Origin: Rhynchospora pubera
Lineage: Eukaryota > Streptophyta > Magnoliopsida > Poales > Cyperaceae
DNA length: 64,000 bases
Assembly (NCBI GenBank): GCA_028095005.1
Contig: CM051462.1
Location: 127,896,752 to 127,960,751 of the forward strand
Reading direction: 5' to 3'
Part shown: positions 37,654 through 47,112 of the stretch, piece by piece
How positions within the stretch are numbered: position 1 is the stretch's first letter
Layout of the letters: the number at the start of each line of letters is the position of its first letter
Program-made: the position numbers and the translations under genes
The notes under the pieces: generated by a model
Told to the model about the DNA's origin: nothing
Database searches by the model: none
What the model saw: the letters and a program-made list of their open reading frames with translations, nothing else

Positions 37654-39392
37654 AATCTCCCCAAGTTTAACCTTTGCTTGTCCCCAAGCAAATATTTATC
37701 TTAAAAGGATGGTTTGGCTCTAAACTAAAACAATGACTTGAGACTTACAAGTTATGAAAATTCTTAACATGCACCAATATCGTGATTTCATTGAATTATT
37801 TAAACAATTTTACAAGGTTTTTCAAATTGAATTGAGTTGTCCCAAACGACCCACGCTTACCCCACATGTGAAACACTTAGGATGTTTGTAACTATTGCCT
37901 ATAACTTACCTTGTTCAATTCCTAAACTTGTCGAATTTTCAAAGTTTGACAATTGACTTGGCAAAGAGATTCGGGATCACACCCTACCAACACAAATAAC
38001 ATATCATATCAATTTATTTTACAACCAAGCTTTTGAGTACTTAAACCGCTATATTGATTTTCGAAAACGCATTGGAAATCGAACTAAAGTGAGGCGGAAA
38101 AAATGGTATAACTCCTCACCCATTCTATTCCAAAATTTTTGGGTTGGACTTTTTAACTTTCTCCCGGGGCTAGGAGGGTTTTCCCGCGGTGGAGAGGTTA
38201 GCCAAATTACGGTGAATTTATTTTCGAGATTTTTCTCCTTTTTTTCTTTTTTTTTTATGTCATGCGCCTTTCTATTTTTACTCATGATTTATGGAAGTTC
38301 TTTTATCCACCATAACCTATAGCTTCCCGTAATGTCCATGGCATTGCACGCTTTTAAGTTCCCTTTTTTTTGTCTTTTTCTCTTTTTTTCTATATACAAG
38401 GGTGTGTATTTACATCTTCGACTTTTAATAAACTTGAAAACAACGGTTGTTTGACTCTAGAATTAGTGTTTATTTCCTTAGTTGACATGCATTTAGGTCG
38501 GTAGAATCGATCTTGACGAAATTTGGAAATTAATTCATTTGGTGGTTGTCTTGGTTTACCGATTTCTAATTGGTCAAGTCATTTATACCACTTATCAAAT
38601 CATCAAATTTAAGTTTCAATCAAGATAGATTATGATACAATACCTACTCCTTTCCTAAGGTCACATGGGCTAGTCGATCAATTAGATGACCCACAATTCA
38701 AATCGAAAATTTTTCTAAAACTCCTAAATAATTCATTCAATTCACAATATCAAAACTTGTTAAGTATCTCCCTAACTTACCTAAATGCAATTTATATGAA
38801 ATTATCATGCAATAGAGACAATTCCTAAATGAAATGCACAATTATACCTGTCAGTTCCAGTTTCAGCTACCCACCGAAAATCTCAGCGGGTCGCCGATAC
38901 ACTCAGCGGGCGGCCAAAAATCTCAGCGGACCGTCGATACTGGGACAGATGCAAAATTAACACCTAATATGCATGATGCAAACCTAAATACAACTCCTAT
39001 TCTCTCCCCCCAAGTTTAAAACTTTGCATTGTCCTCAATGCAAGGAAAACATAACTTAAAGAGAGAAAGGAAAGGAAACTCATCAAATTACTGTAGTGGT
39101 TGTGAAGTTCGCATAGGGGTTGGTGCGACTTGCAAAACGGCTTGTATGCTCCTTCATGGTGTATCCCCCAAGTTTGAACTCTTGCATACAATTCGTGTAA
39201 TGGTGCTTCTAAAAGCTGATTTGTCACTTTTCTTCAAACCTAAAACCAACAACAACAATTGATAAGTTATAACTAACTAAAACTAATTTAATCTAAATTA
39301 ATCTAAATGAGAGAAAATGAAATTTTTGATCCTTGGGTTGCCTCCCAAGAAGCGCTTGTTTTAGGTCACTAGCTTGACCACCTTGCATTTAC

Positions 39393-40280
39393 TCATATCT
39401 TCACTTTTCTCCCTCTCCACGCATCATAGTTCTCCCAAAAGTGCTTGAGCGGTTCCTTTGAAACATGCTTGGAGTGTTCTTCTTTGGATGTCATATTCCT
39501 TGGCTCAATTATGATGTGATACTTGATTTGCGGTTTGTTGTCTTTCATCACATCAAGTTTCTCCAAACATCTTCTAAGAATGCTCAAGTCGATTTGATTG
39601 AACTTCTCATTTGTGTTGTCGGATGCCTCGACTTTGAGAGTAGTCTCACCATCTTTCTTCTCTTCATTCATGTTCTCAATTGGAGGATGCTTCAATTTCA
39701 ACTCATTAGATTTGATAATTTCAGCCTTAAACAATCTTTGTGGAAATGGAATTGGAGGGATATAGGGAGGAGGTGGTATGTACTTTGGTTCATCAAATTC
39801 TTCTTGTACCTCCCTATTCTCAACTTGTTTGCTTTCGGTTTTGTTGGTATCTAACCAAATTTGGGTCTTTTTGGAACTAGAGTTTTCAAATTCACAATCA
39901 CTATGCAAAGCCAATTCATTGTTTTGTTCATTGTGTGGTCTATATGAAGAATTTTCAGTCTCTAACATCCTTTGATGATGAGTAATGAGAGTATTGAGAG
40001 AAGATGATATGGATTTCATTTCTTTCAAAAGTTTCTCATTAAATTCGATTTGGTTCATTTTAAATTCCTCAAACCTTGATTCAACACTTGACATTTGCGT
40101 AGATGATCGGAAATTATCAAAACTAGGAAAAAAAGTAGACCTATGGTATGGTTGAGATACTAACCCATTATTGTTCAAAGCAAAAGAAGGAAAATCGTTC
40201 AAACCAGAATTGCATGTCTGTCTGTTGAGGTTCCAGCGGGCCGCAGAATCTCCCAGCGGGCCGCTAAAACTGGCAGTCAT
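39393..40280 (-). CDS. Gag-like protein of the nested retrotransposon (main frame)
   Basis: A 295-codon open frame with a polar, predicted coiled middle, a KYIPPPPYIPPIPFPQRL segment and a lysine-rich tail. The PPxPFPQRL motif is characteristic of Gag/Gag-pol linker regions of plant Ty3/Gypsy (Athila-like) elements. The start overlaps the stop of the upstream 84-codon frame at ATGA. No zinc knuckle, protease or polymerase motif follows. It is transposon-derived, not a host gene. Confidence 0.75.
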   Translation of the reverse strand: MTASFSGPLGDSAARWNLNRQTCNSGLNDFPSFALNNNGLVSQPYHRSTFFPSFDNFRSSTQMSSVESRFEEFKMNQIEFNEKLLKEMKSISSSLNTLITHHQRMLETENSSYRPHNEQNNELALHSDCEFENSSSKKTQIWLDTNKTESKQVENREVQEEFDEPKYIPPPPYIPPIPFPQRLFKAEIIKSNELKLKHPPIENMNEEKKDGETTLKVEASDNTNEKFNQIDLSILRRCLEKLDVMKDNKPQIKYHIIIEPRNMTSKEEHSKHVSKEPLKHFWENYDAWRGRKVKI

Positions 40281-40531
40281 GTTTTGTGCTTCAGGTTCCC
40301 CCGTACGAATCTCGAACGGTTTGTTTGATAGTCAAAAGGTTTGTCGAATCCGATAAGGTTGCTGAAGTTCTGGTTGTCTCCCCATGCATTATTGATCGTA
40401 TTTTGCACGGTGTGAAAAGCAAGCTCAAATTCACTCATGTTCGCATTAAGTTCAAATTGTCTATTCATGTGGTTGATTTCCTTCCAATTATCCTCCGCCT
40501 CTTGCTCACGTACCTGAAAAGAAGGAAACAT
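40277..40531 (-). CDS. Gag-like upstream frame of the nested retrotransposon
   Basis: An 84-codon frame shortly after the primer-binding site, containing EAEDNWKEINHMNRQFE and ending in an ATGA overlap with the next frame. It probably was one gag reading frame with 39393-40280, now split by a frameshift, or the two are translated by re-initiation or frameshifting. I cannot tell which from the sequence alone. Confidence 0.6.
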   Translation of the reverse strand: MFPSFQVREQEAEDNWKEINHMNRQFELNANMSEFELAFHTVQNTINNAWGDNQNFSNLIGFDKPFDYQTNRSRFVRGNLKHKT

Positions 40532-40649
40532 GGTGATAGAAAATATTTTTGGTTTTTTTTTTAAGATAAGACAAAATAAGTAAGATACAAGGATACAAGG
40601 GTGTCTATGCTAAATTACTAAAGCAAAATACCAATATTCGAGCAAACCG

Positions 40650-40667
40650 TCCCCGGCAACGGCACCA
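40650..40667 (-). other. Primer-binding site of the nested retrotransposon
   Basis: TGGTGCCGTTGCCGGGGA on the minus strand, four bases from the 5' LTR. It resembles the 3' end complement of tRNA-Asp (TGGCGCCGTTGCCGGGGA) with one difference. Confidence 0.85.
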
Positions 40668-40671
40668 ATTT

Positions 40672-42461
40672 TGATCGAAGGGGAAACCAAGTCTCAAAAT
40701 AAAAATCTCGTGTCTGCCGATCTAATCGTTTGTAGAACAGCTTGAGGGTCGAATCCACAGGGACGGTGTTGGAATATTAGTCTTTTACTTTACTAAACTA
40801 GCTAGGCGGTTCAACTCTTATGTGAATTAAGGGAAATTAAATTCAACTTATTCATTAACCTGGAGAACGGCAATTCACACATATCCTTGCCAACCAGGAA
40901 GGAGGGCAGAGACTGCACCTTCTATCTAATAGTACTACTGTCGATAAGGACTTACTGTTTTCTAGCGAAGATACACATGGACGGTCTGGCCCCGTGAATG
41001 TTCTAGGGGTCGGATTACTTTTAATAGGGTCGGATTACTATTCAATGCTCTCCGATGCTCACATTTTTAGTGTTTTCGCAGGTGAGTTTAAATCTTAAGT
41101 CTAGTTACAAGGTCAAAACAAGAATTAATAAGAGAGATTCAACAAGTCACGAAATTCTAGGTCGCTAACCTATTAGACTGGTCGCTGGCTACTTGGCGGG
41201 TATAGACAACCTCGCTGGTTCACTCAGCGGCCCGCTAGGATTAGCAATGTGAATGCAAATTGACTTAATTCAGTAGATAATTGTGCAGGGATAATGGCTT
41301 AATTAAGGTCCTAGATCAAACTCTCATTTAGGTCTGGTTATCAATTAATTAACCCAATTTTCCTCGTATAAAATCTAGATTTCAACTAGCGTTTCTTGGT
41401 CTAGTTTCTATAAGTTTATATCTTTCTAACCTATGAAATCCTTGAGCTTTCGCTCTTGGAAAGGACTTAACTCTCGTTAACTAGTCCTGGTTTAACCTTT
41501 CAGTTTACAACCTTCATGTTAATCATAACCATGCCTAACAATCTAGTTTATTTGGACTTAACCACCTAACAATTAAGCGAGCTCTACTTAACGGGCGTAA
41601 AGAAATCTAATTAGACAATCATGGCATAATCAATTCAAGAAATTCATGCAAGGTATAAAACATAAAGATATCAAATAAACTAAATAAACATGCAATCATC
41701 AACTAAGAATTCGAGTTTACAACCATAGCCCTAGAACAAATAATCAACAACTAAGAGATATCATACAAACACAAGAGAAAATGAGAATAAGGAAAGATTA
41801 CAACCAATTGCTCTTGCATGTGTCGAAATCTCATATCAAACACGTCTGTTGCTATCGCAATCAACCTACTTGGCGCTGTCACGATCTGGACTTGAGACCT
41901 AACTCTCAAATAACTCAATGTTTAACCCTAACTTTGACCTTGGATTGGTCTCCTCTTGTTCTCCCTCTTGTTCTCCTCAAACAGGTCTTTAATAGGCATT
42001 GGAAAGGTGTAGAAACGTTGAAAATAACTGAAGACGTGCTCTGGATGCCCCTGGAGTCGGTAGAAACCGTCGTCCTAATATAAAATTGCTAAATCGGGCG
42101 ATTCTGCTAAATATGGTAGTCCCAGGTTTGCGGGCCGCTGGGACTTTCAGAGGGTCGCAGGAAAATGTCAGCACTGCGTCCTGTCAGTATTTTGGGCATA
42201 TCTCCTTCATCCGAACTCCGTTTGAGGTGATTTAAGATCTGTTGGAAAGCTTAGAACGAGTTCTTCAACTTTATGGACTCATCCAAGTCATTTCTTGTCC
42301 AGAATCTGCAATAAAATTAGAAACTATATTAGTAACTCATTCTTGACACAAAAACTCTAATTAAACTAACCTAAACTCATCTAAACTATGTAAACTCAAG
42401 GCAATTGGTTTAGTTTGGAGACAAAATGATACATGAATATGCATATAAAATCTACTCATCA
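40672..42461 (-). repeat. 5' LTR of the nested retrotransposon
   Basis: 1790 bp, the partner of 36048-37653. It contains an extra segment of about 245 bases (40832-41078) absent from the other LTR, next to the shared AAGGG and GCAGGTGAG. Confidence 0.92.
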
Positions 42462-42793
42462 GTCGGAATCCCGGATTCCGATCTTGCGGTCGGAATCTGA
42501 GATTCCGATCTTGTCATACTATTTTAAAAAATATTATTATATTGATATTACTTTTAATATATTATATTAATTTAATATTATTTTTAAATTTTTCGGACAG
42601 TGTAGATTCAAAACATAAATTATAATGATGTGTAATATGCAGTTTTGTCTAAGTTTGAACAAAATGAACGCATAAAATAGAAAAATAAATATTTATATAA
42701 AAAAATGATCACATACAAATAAATAAGTTCAATATGCATATAAAAATTTGAACAACAATAAAAAAAATCTAACTCATAATTAAATAAAGTGAA

Positions 42794-44371
42794 TGATAAA
42801 TGATTTTCATACCTAGTATTTCAATCATTTATAGGTCTTAATTTCTTGATTTTATGTGCTTTTTCTAATGTTTAATTGTTAATTTTGGTTAGAAGCTAGG
42901 TACTGCCATGGTTGCTTCATTTTGTATAAGATCTACGCAATGTGGCTACTCGACACGATATTTTGGAGCGATTTCAGACTAGACCTGCGACCCACAGACC
43001 TGATCAGCGACTCACAGGGAGGCAGCGGGTAGTAGATGGTGACTGGCGATGCATAAGACTTCAGCGGGTCGCTAGAAGATGGTAACCGACAGACAAAAAT
43101 AGTCAGCCAGATTTGCTATCTCCTCCACAACCGTCTACGCCAAATTTAGAGCCTCTATTTGCACAACCTCCACCTTTAGAGAACCACCAATGCATATTAT
43201 ATAAGGAGAAAGCGTTGAAGCTAGAAAGGTGGCAATTAGAGGAGTTTTTCTGGGCGAAAGGAGAACAGGTCTGCACAGGTCCAGCAGGTCGCCAGAGTCA
43301 CCTGTGAGCCGCTGTAGAGTGGTAGAAGACAGAAAGATAGAGATTGAGTTGCTCTTCTATTGTAACTTTATTTCTTTCTTATGTTTTCTTTTCTCTTTGA
43401 TACTTGGATGATGTGTTTTATGTCTGATCGCGAGTAGATACTGTTTAGGGGCCATGACAGTGAACCTTTAAGTTTATGAATTGATATTGTTATTTTAGTT
43501 GATTTCTTAGTTGCATGTTATGTTTTATTTCCTTTCTTAAATTGCTTATCTGATTGAGATTGAATTGCTTAGGTTAGTTTGCTTGTATCCATCAAGTATA
43601 AGCCTTGCTTGATTAGTTAGACAGTTAAGTCCAAATAACATCAATTGAATCAACTCGAAGGTTTTTAATCAAAAGATCGAACCAAGACTAATTAACGAGA
43701 GTTATAAGTCTTTTCTATTAGCGAAAGCTTTGAGAATTCATAGATTAGAAAGGTATAAACCCGTAGAAACTAGACCACGAAACGAAAGTTGAAGTCTAGG
43801 TCTATTTGATAGATTTGAAGATTAGTTGAATTAATAACCAGACCTTAAACGAGAGTTTGATCTGCAACACTTCAATAATAACTCAATTCTATACACAAAG
43901 CAACATCTAAATCAACTAAGTAATAGTCTCAGCTTGACACCAGCGGGTCGCTGAGTGAACCAGCGAGGTGGTCTATGCTCGCCAAGTAGCCAGCGACCAG
44001 CTGATCTGCCAAGCGACCTGAGTCTACTTCAGCGGGCCGCTACGAAAGTCATCGGACCGCTGGGACTGGAGTAAACTGAAAGTATTAGCATGCATTAAGC
44101 CCCTAATCTCTAATTAGCCAATCAATTACTCTATCTGCAACTTGTTAATCTAGGATTTATTTAACTTCAATTTAATTTAGTTATCCAACTTTGTGACCAA
44201 TCAATATTTCTTGCAAAACTCTTAGTTTAGTAAATTAAATAAAATTGAAACTTAGTTATTAAACATCCGTCCTTGTGGTTCGACCCCTAAATACTTAGAC
44301 GATTATCGTACGCTTGCGATACGAATTTGAGTAAAATAGGATATAATTCTAAAGCGAAAAAATCAACATCA
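42794..44371 (+). mobile_element. Solo LTR of a related retrotransposon family
   Basis: A 1578-bp segment starting TGATAAATGATTTTC and ending AAAATCAACATCA, flanked by a 5-bp duplication, GTGAA, at 42789-42793 and 44372-44376. Copy B of the host duplication has one GTGAA at this site. The sequence resembles the LTRs of the nested retrotransposon (36048-42461), in opposite orientation: it shares the CAGCGGGTCGCTGAG, then TGAACCAGCGAGGT block and the CTTGTGGTTCGACCC block near the 3' end. No internal region is present, so it arose by recombination between two LTRs. Confidence 0.9.
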
Positions 44372-44839
44372 GTGAACACTAAACAAACTGGATAGATCAT
44401 AAATAAAATAAAGTTTACAAATACAAACGCGATGTCGCGTGAAGAATGGTAGATAGTAATTTCCAATTCAAAAGTGGTGCCATATATAAACAGTTTGATC
44501 TTTGAATTCTGATCAGCGAGTCCCATGATATTTTTGCTATACTTTAGAAGGTTGCGAGCAAATATAAACCATACAATTAGTTGATATAATACTAATTTGA
44601 GATATCATGTTTAAAAAAAGTTCTCTTTGTGAGCTCCTAGGCTAATTTCTTTTTTTTTTTCTTTTGTTTCTTTTTTTAATAGCATTAGCATCACTCAATG
44701 CTCACATATCAACAAATGCATGAGATATTGCAAAATAGGACCAAACCTATAAAGGCAAAACATACTGCACATGGGTTAACATATTATACAGCAATCGACA
44801 TTTGACATCATAGCGAGAGAATCATGGAGAATCATTATA

Positions 44840-45060
44840 ATAATATGTTCAAATTGGAGGATCTGAAATATTCCAATTATAACGTTTTTTAAAAATATCA
44901 TAAGAAATAGCAGAAATATTCGAAAAATATAAAATTTGGTCTCCAAGGGTATTTTAATATGGTGAATAACTTGAACGGTTCGAATTGAGCATTTGAATTT
45001 TAGATCTCGAAAAACAACTCTATGGCACGGGACCCTCTGTGCCATCTATGGCACATTAGC
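44840..45060. mobile_element. Fragment of a Mutator-type foldback MITE
   Basis: Contains GAAAAATATAAAATTTGGTC, then TCCAAGGGTATTTTAATATG, matching the core of the elements at 27298-27679 and 58997-59385. Neither terminal inverted repeats nor a 9-bp duplication could be matched. It lies where similarity between duplicated copies A and B ends. Confidence 0.5.

Positions 45061-45064
<4 letters not shown>

Positions 45065-45113
<49 letters not shown>
45065..45113. repeat. (CT)n(AT)n microsatellite
   Basis: About 17 CT units followed by AT units, directly abutting the hAT-type MITE at 45114. Confidence 0.9.
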
Positions 45114-45115
<2 letters not shown>

Positions 45116-45391
45116 GGGGTGGGCGCGGTATACCGCGAATACGCGAAACCGTTCCGTTCCGTCCATGTGAAACGTATAATGGAACAAAATTTCATTCCAT
45201 TTCGCAAATGGAACGGAAAACGGAATGCAATTCGTGATTCGTTTATGTGAAATATAGTGTAAATTATACCGTTCTGCTACGTTCCGTCCAAACGGAACGA
45301 ATACGAATCAGCCGATACATACCGTTTGTTGAAACGGAATGGAATACAGAATGCCTTATTCCGTTTCCGTTTAATACGTTGCCCAGGTCTA
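45114..45391. mobile_element. hAT-type MITE, copy 5
   Basis: A 278-bp element with ends TAGGGGTGGGCGCGG and TAGACCTGGGCAACG (the latter as reverse complement). It is flanked on both sides by TATATATA, which could be the 8-bp duplication or simply the surrounding repeat. The interior is the typical GTTCCGTTC / GAAACGGAA pattern. Confidence 0.75.
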
Positions 45392-46135
45392 TATATATAT
45401 ATATATATATATGGTATGTCCGTGGAAAAGATATGAGCTAAATTAGTGGAATGTTATGCAAAAAATAAATAGGGTGCCGTTAATTTTTTTGTTTGTTCGC
45501 TGAAAAGTGAAAAGTCAAGAGACAATTGGTTAGGTTAATAGTTTTGAGTTTTGAAGGACCCTTCATAAACTTAAGAGCCCAAATATATTATAATATAATG
45601 TATTTTTTGTTTTGTTTCGTATTACAGAAACTGATGCTTATTTTTCAATTTCTGTAGATTTCCTTCTGTAGCCAAGCATAATGGTCTTTACAATATCTAT
45701 TCATACATAAATGCAACGGTTTGACTAGAACTAAATTTGAAGTATATTAATAGACAACATTATTATTTTACCTAGCTAGCTAGATATATAATTAATATAC
45801 ATGGGTGACACCATCATTCATTTTCAAAGGCCGAGTAGATAGTGTAATTCCAACATATTTAACTCACCATCATGAGTACTAAATTGAAAAAAAAGGAAAA
45901 CAAATAAAGGGGTACTTTATATGATTGCATGATTGTTCTAGTCTTGTATTAGATGAGACTATAGCTTATACATTAAATTACTCACTTTGAGTCAAATAAA
46001 AAAAATTACTTTGACCCAGTTAACAACTTTGTACATAAAAGAATTACTCACTTTGAGTCAAATCAAAAAGTTGCCGTGCGAAATTTTCTTTTTCTGATCC
46101 TACGATATTATTTTTAAAATTTAAAAATTTTTACA
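45392..46135. other. Intergenic between duplicated copies A and B
   Basis: AT-rich. TCACTTTGAGTCAAAT occurs twice (about 45984 and 46050). No gene is recognised. Confidence 0.4.
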
Positions 46136-46139
46136 GTTA

Positions 46140-46935
46140 TTATCAAAATTCGAATGAACAGTAACATTAATTTTAGTTTTTTCGGTTTAACATGGACCGT
46201 CCAAAGGAAGACAATTGGATCATTCTCTGCATTTTGAATTTAATGATCCAGCTACCATTTAAATGGGCCTGAAGGAACCGCAAACCCAAGTGTCGAAAAC
46301 CGCACTGGAATAGCTCCAAGCCTCCGACACGAGTACACGACAGTGTAGATCAGAGCTTGAACAAAATGAACATTAAATAATCAAAGTAAACACATACAAA
46401 TAAATAAGTTCAATAACATATAAAAATCTGAACAATAATATAAAAAATAAAATTTAACTCATAATTGTATAAAGTGAATACATAGATAAACAAACTACAC
46501 ATATAAATGAATAAATTTAAAGCATATAAATGAGATGACACGAGATGACGCGCGGAGAATAGTAGATTGTAATTTCCGATTCAAAAGGGGTGCCATATAT
46601 AAACAGTTCGATCTTTGATATGTTTGCTATACTTTAGAAATATAAACCATACAACTAATTAATATAATACTAATTTGGGATATCATGTTTGAAAAAGGTT
46701 CTCTTTATGAGCTCCTAAGCTAATTTCTTTTCTTTCTTTTGTTTCTTTTTAATAGCAATAGCATCACTCGATGCTCACATATCAACAAATGCATGAGATA
46801 TTGCAAAATTGGACAAAATTTATAGAGGCAAAACATACTGGCATACTGCACATGAGTTAAGATATTATACAGCAATCGACATTTGACATCATAGCGAGAG
46901 AATCGTGGAGAATCATTATAATTCACAGAAGAAAC
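46140..46935. repeat. Duplicated segment, copy B (uninterrupted)
   Basis: Uninterrupted counterpart of copy A, lying directly 3' of the receptor kinase gene. It carries single, unduplicated ACAGTGTAG and GTGAA at the places where copy A has insertions, so it records the state before insertion. Confidence 0.9.
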
Positions 46936-47112
46936 ACAATTACACAACTATACATTTATTTTATTTTATTTTTAAAAAAAAAAGACAGTCAAAGAGCGTT
47001 GAAGCCACGTCAAATAAAATGAAACAGGAATAGCTTTATACGTATAACAAAAGAATGTAAATGTGCTCTTAAAATCCTTTCACTCCATGAAGCATAGAGA
47101 TCAATGATCTTC

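Larger units (their letters stand above)
36048..42461 (-). mobile_element. Gag-only LTR retrotransposon nested in the Mutator-type element
   Basis: Two LTRs (36048-37653, 40672-42461) begin TGATGAG and end CGATCA when read on the minus strand. They are flanked by a 5-bp duplication, GTCGG, at 36043-36047 and 42462-42466. The primer-binding site after the 5' LTR reads TGGTGCCGTTGCCGGGGA (minus strand, 40667-40650), a tRNA-Asp-type primer site common in Ty3/Gypsy elements of the Athila type. A purine tract AACTTGGGGAGATT (minus, 37667-37654) precedes the 3' LTR. The interior of about 3.0 kb encodes only gag-like frames. No protease, reverse transcriptase or integrase is seen, so the element depends on proteins from elsewhere. 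Confidence 0.93.
34831..42596. mobile_element. Mutator-type long-inverted-repeat element, interrupted by an LTR retrotransposon
   Basis: Flanked by a perfect 9-bp duplication, ACAGTGTAG, at 34822-34830 and 42597-42605. The matching site in copy B has a single ACAGTGTAG near 46341, i.e. it is empty. Ends are CCGAAAAATTAAAAAATAAT and its inverse. The element proper is 34831-36047 plus 42467-42596, about 1.35 kb. The arms are some 400 bp long and AT-rich, with subterminal repeats of AAGATCGGAATC on both sides (34917-34990, 35978-36047, 42467-42516). The short centre at about 35240-35710 has no coding capacity. It is a non-autonomous Mutator-like (TIR-MULE) element. Confidence 0.9.
34592..44838. 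repeat. Duplicated segment, copy A (interrupted)
   Basis: Host DNA at 34592-34830, 42597-42793 and 44372-44838 matches, in the same order and orientation, 46140-46935. Shared landmarks include AACATGGACCGTCTAAAGG, GAACCGCACTGGAATAGCTC, ACATACAAATAAATAAG, GGTGCCATATATAAACAG and GACATTTGACATCATAGCG. Copy A is broken by a Mutator-type element with a nested retrotransposon at 34831-42596 and a solo LTR at 42794-44371. Copy B lacks both. Confidence 0.9.

Noticed and set aside
45065..45113. CT/AT tract considered as a promoter element or array
   Set aside because: Plain dinucleotide microsatellite; no spacer structure and no gene starts there.
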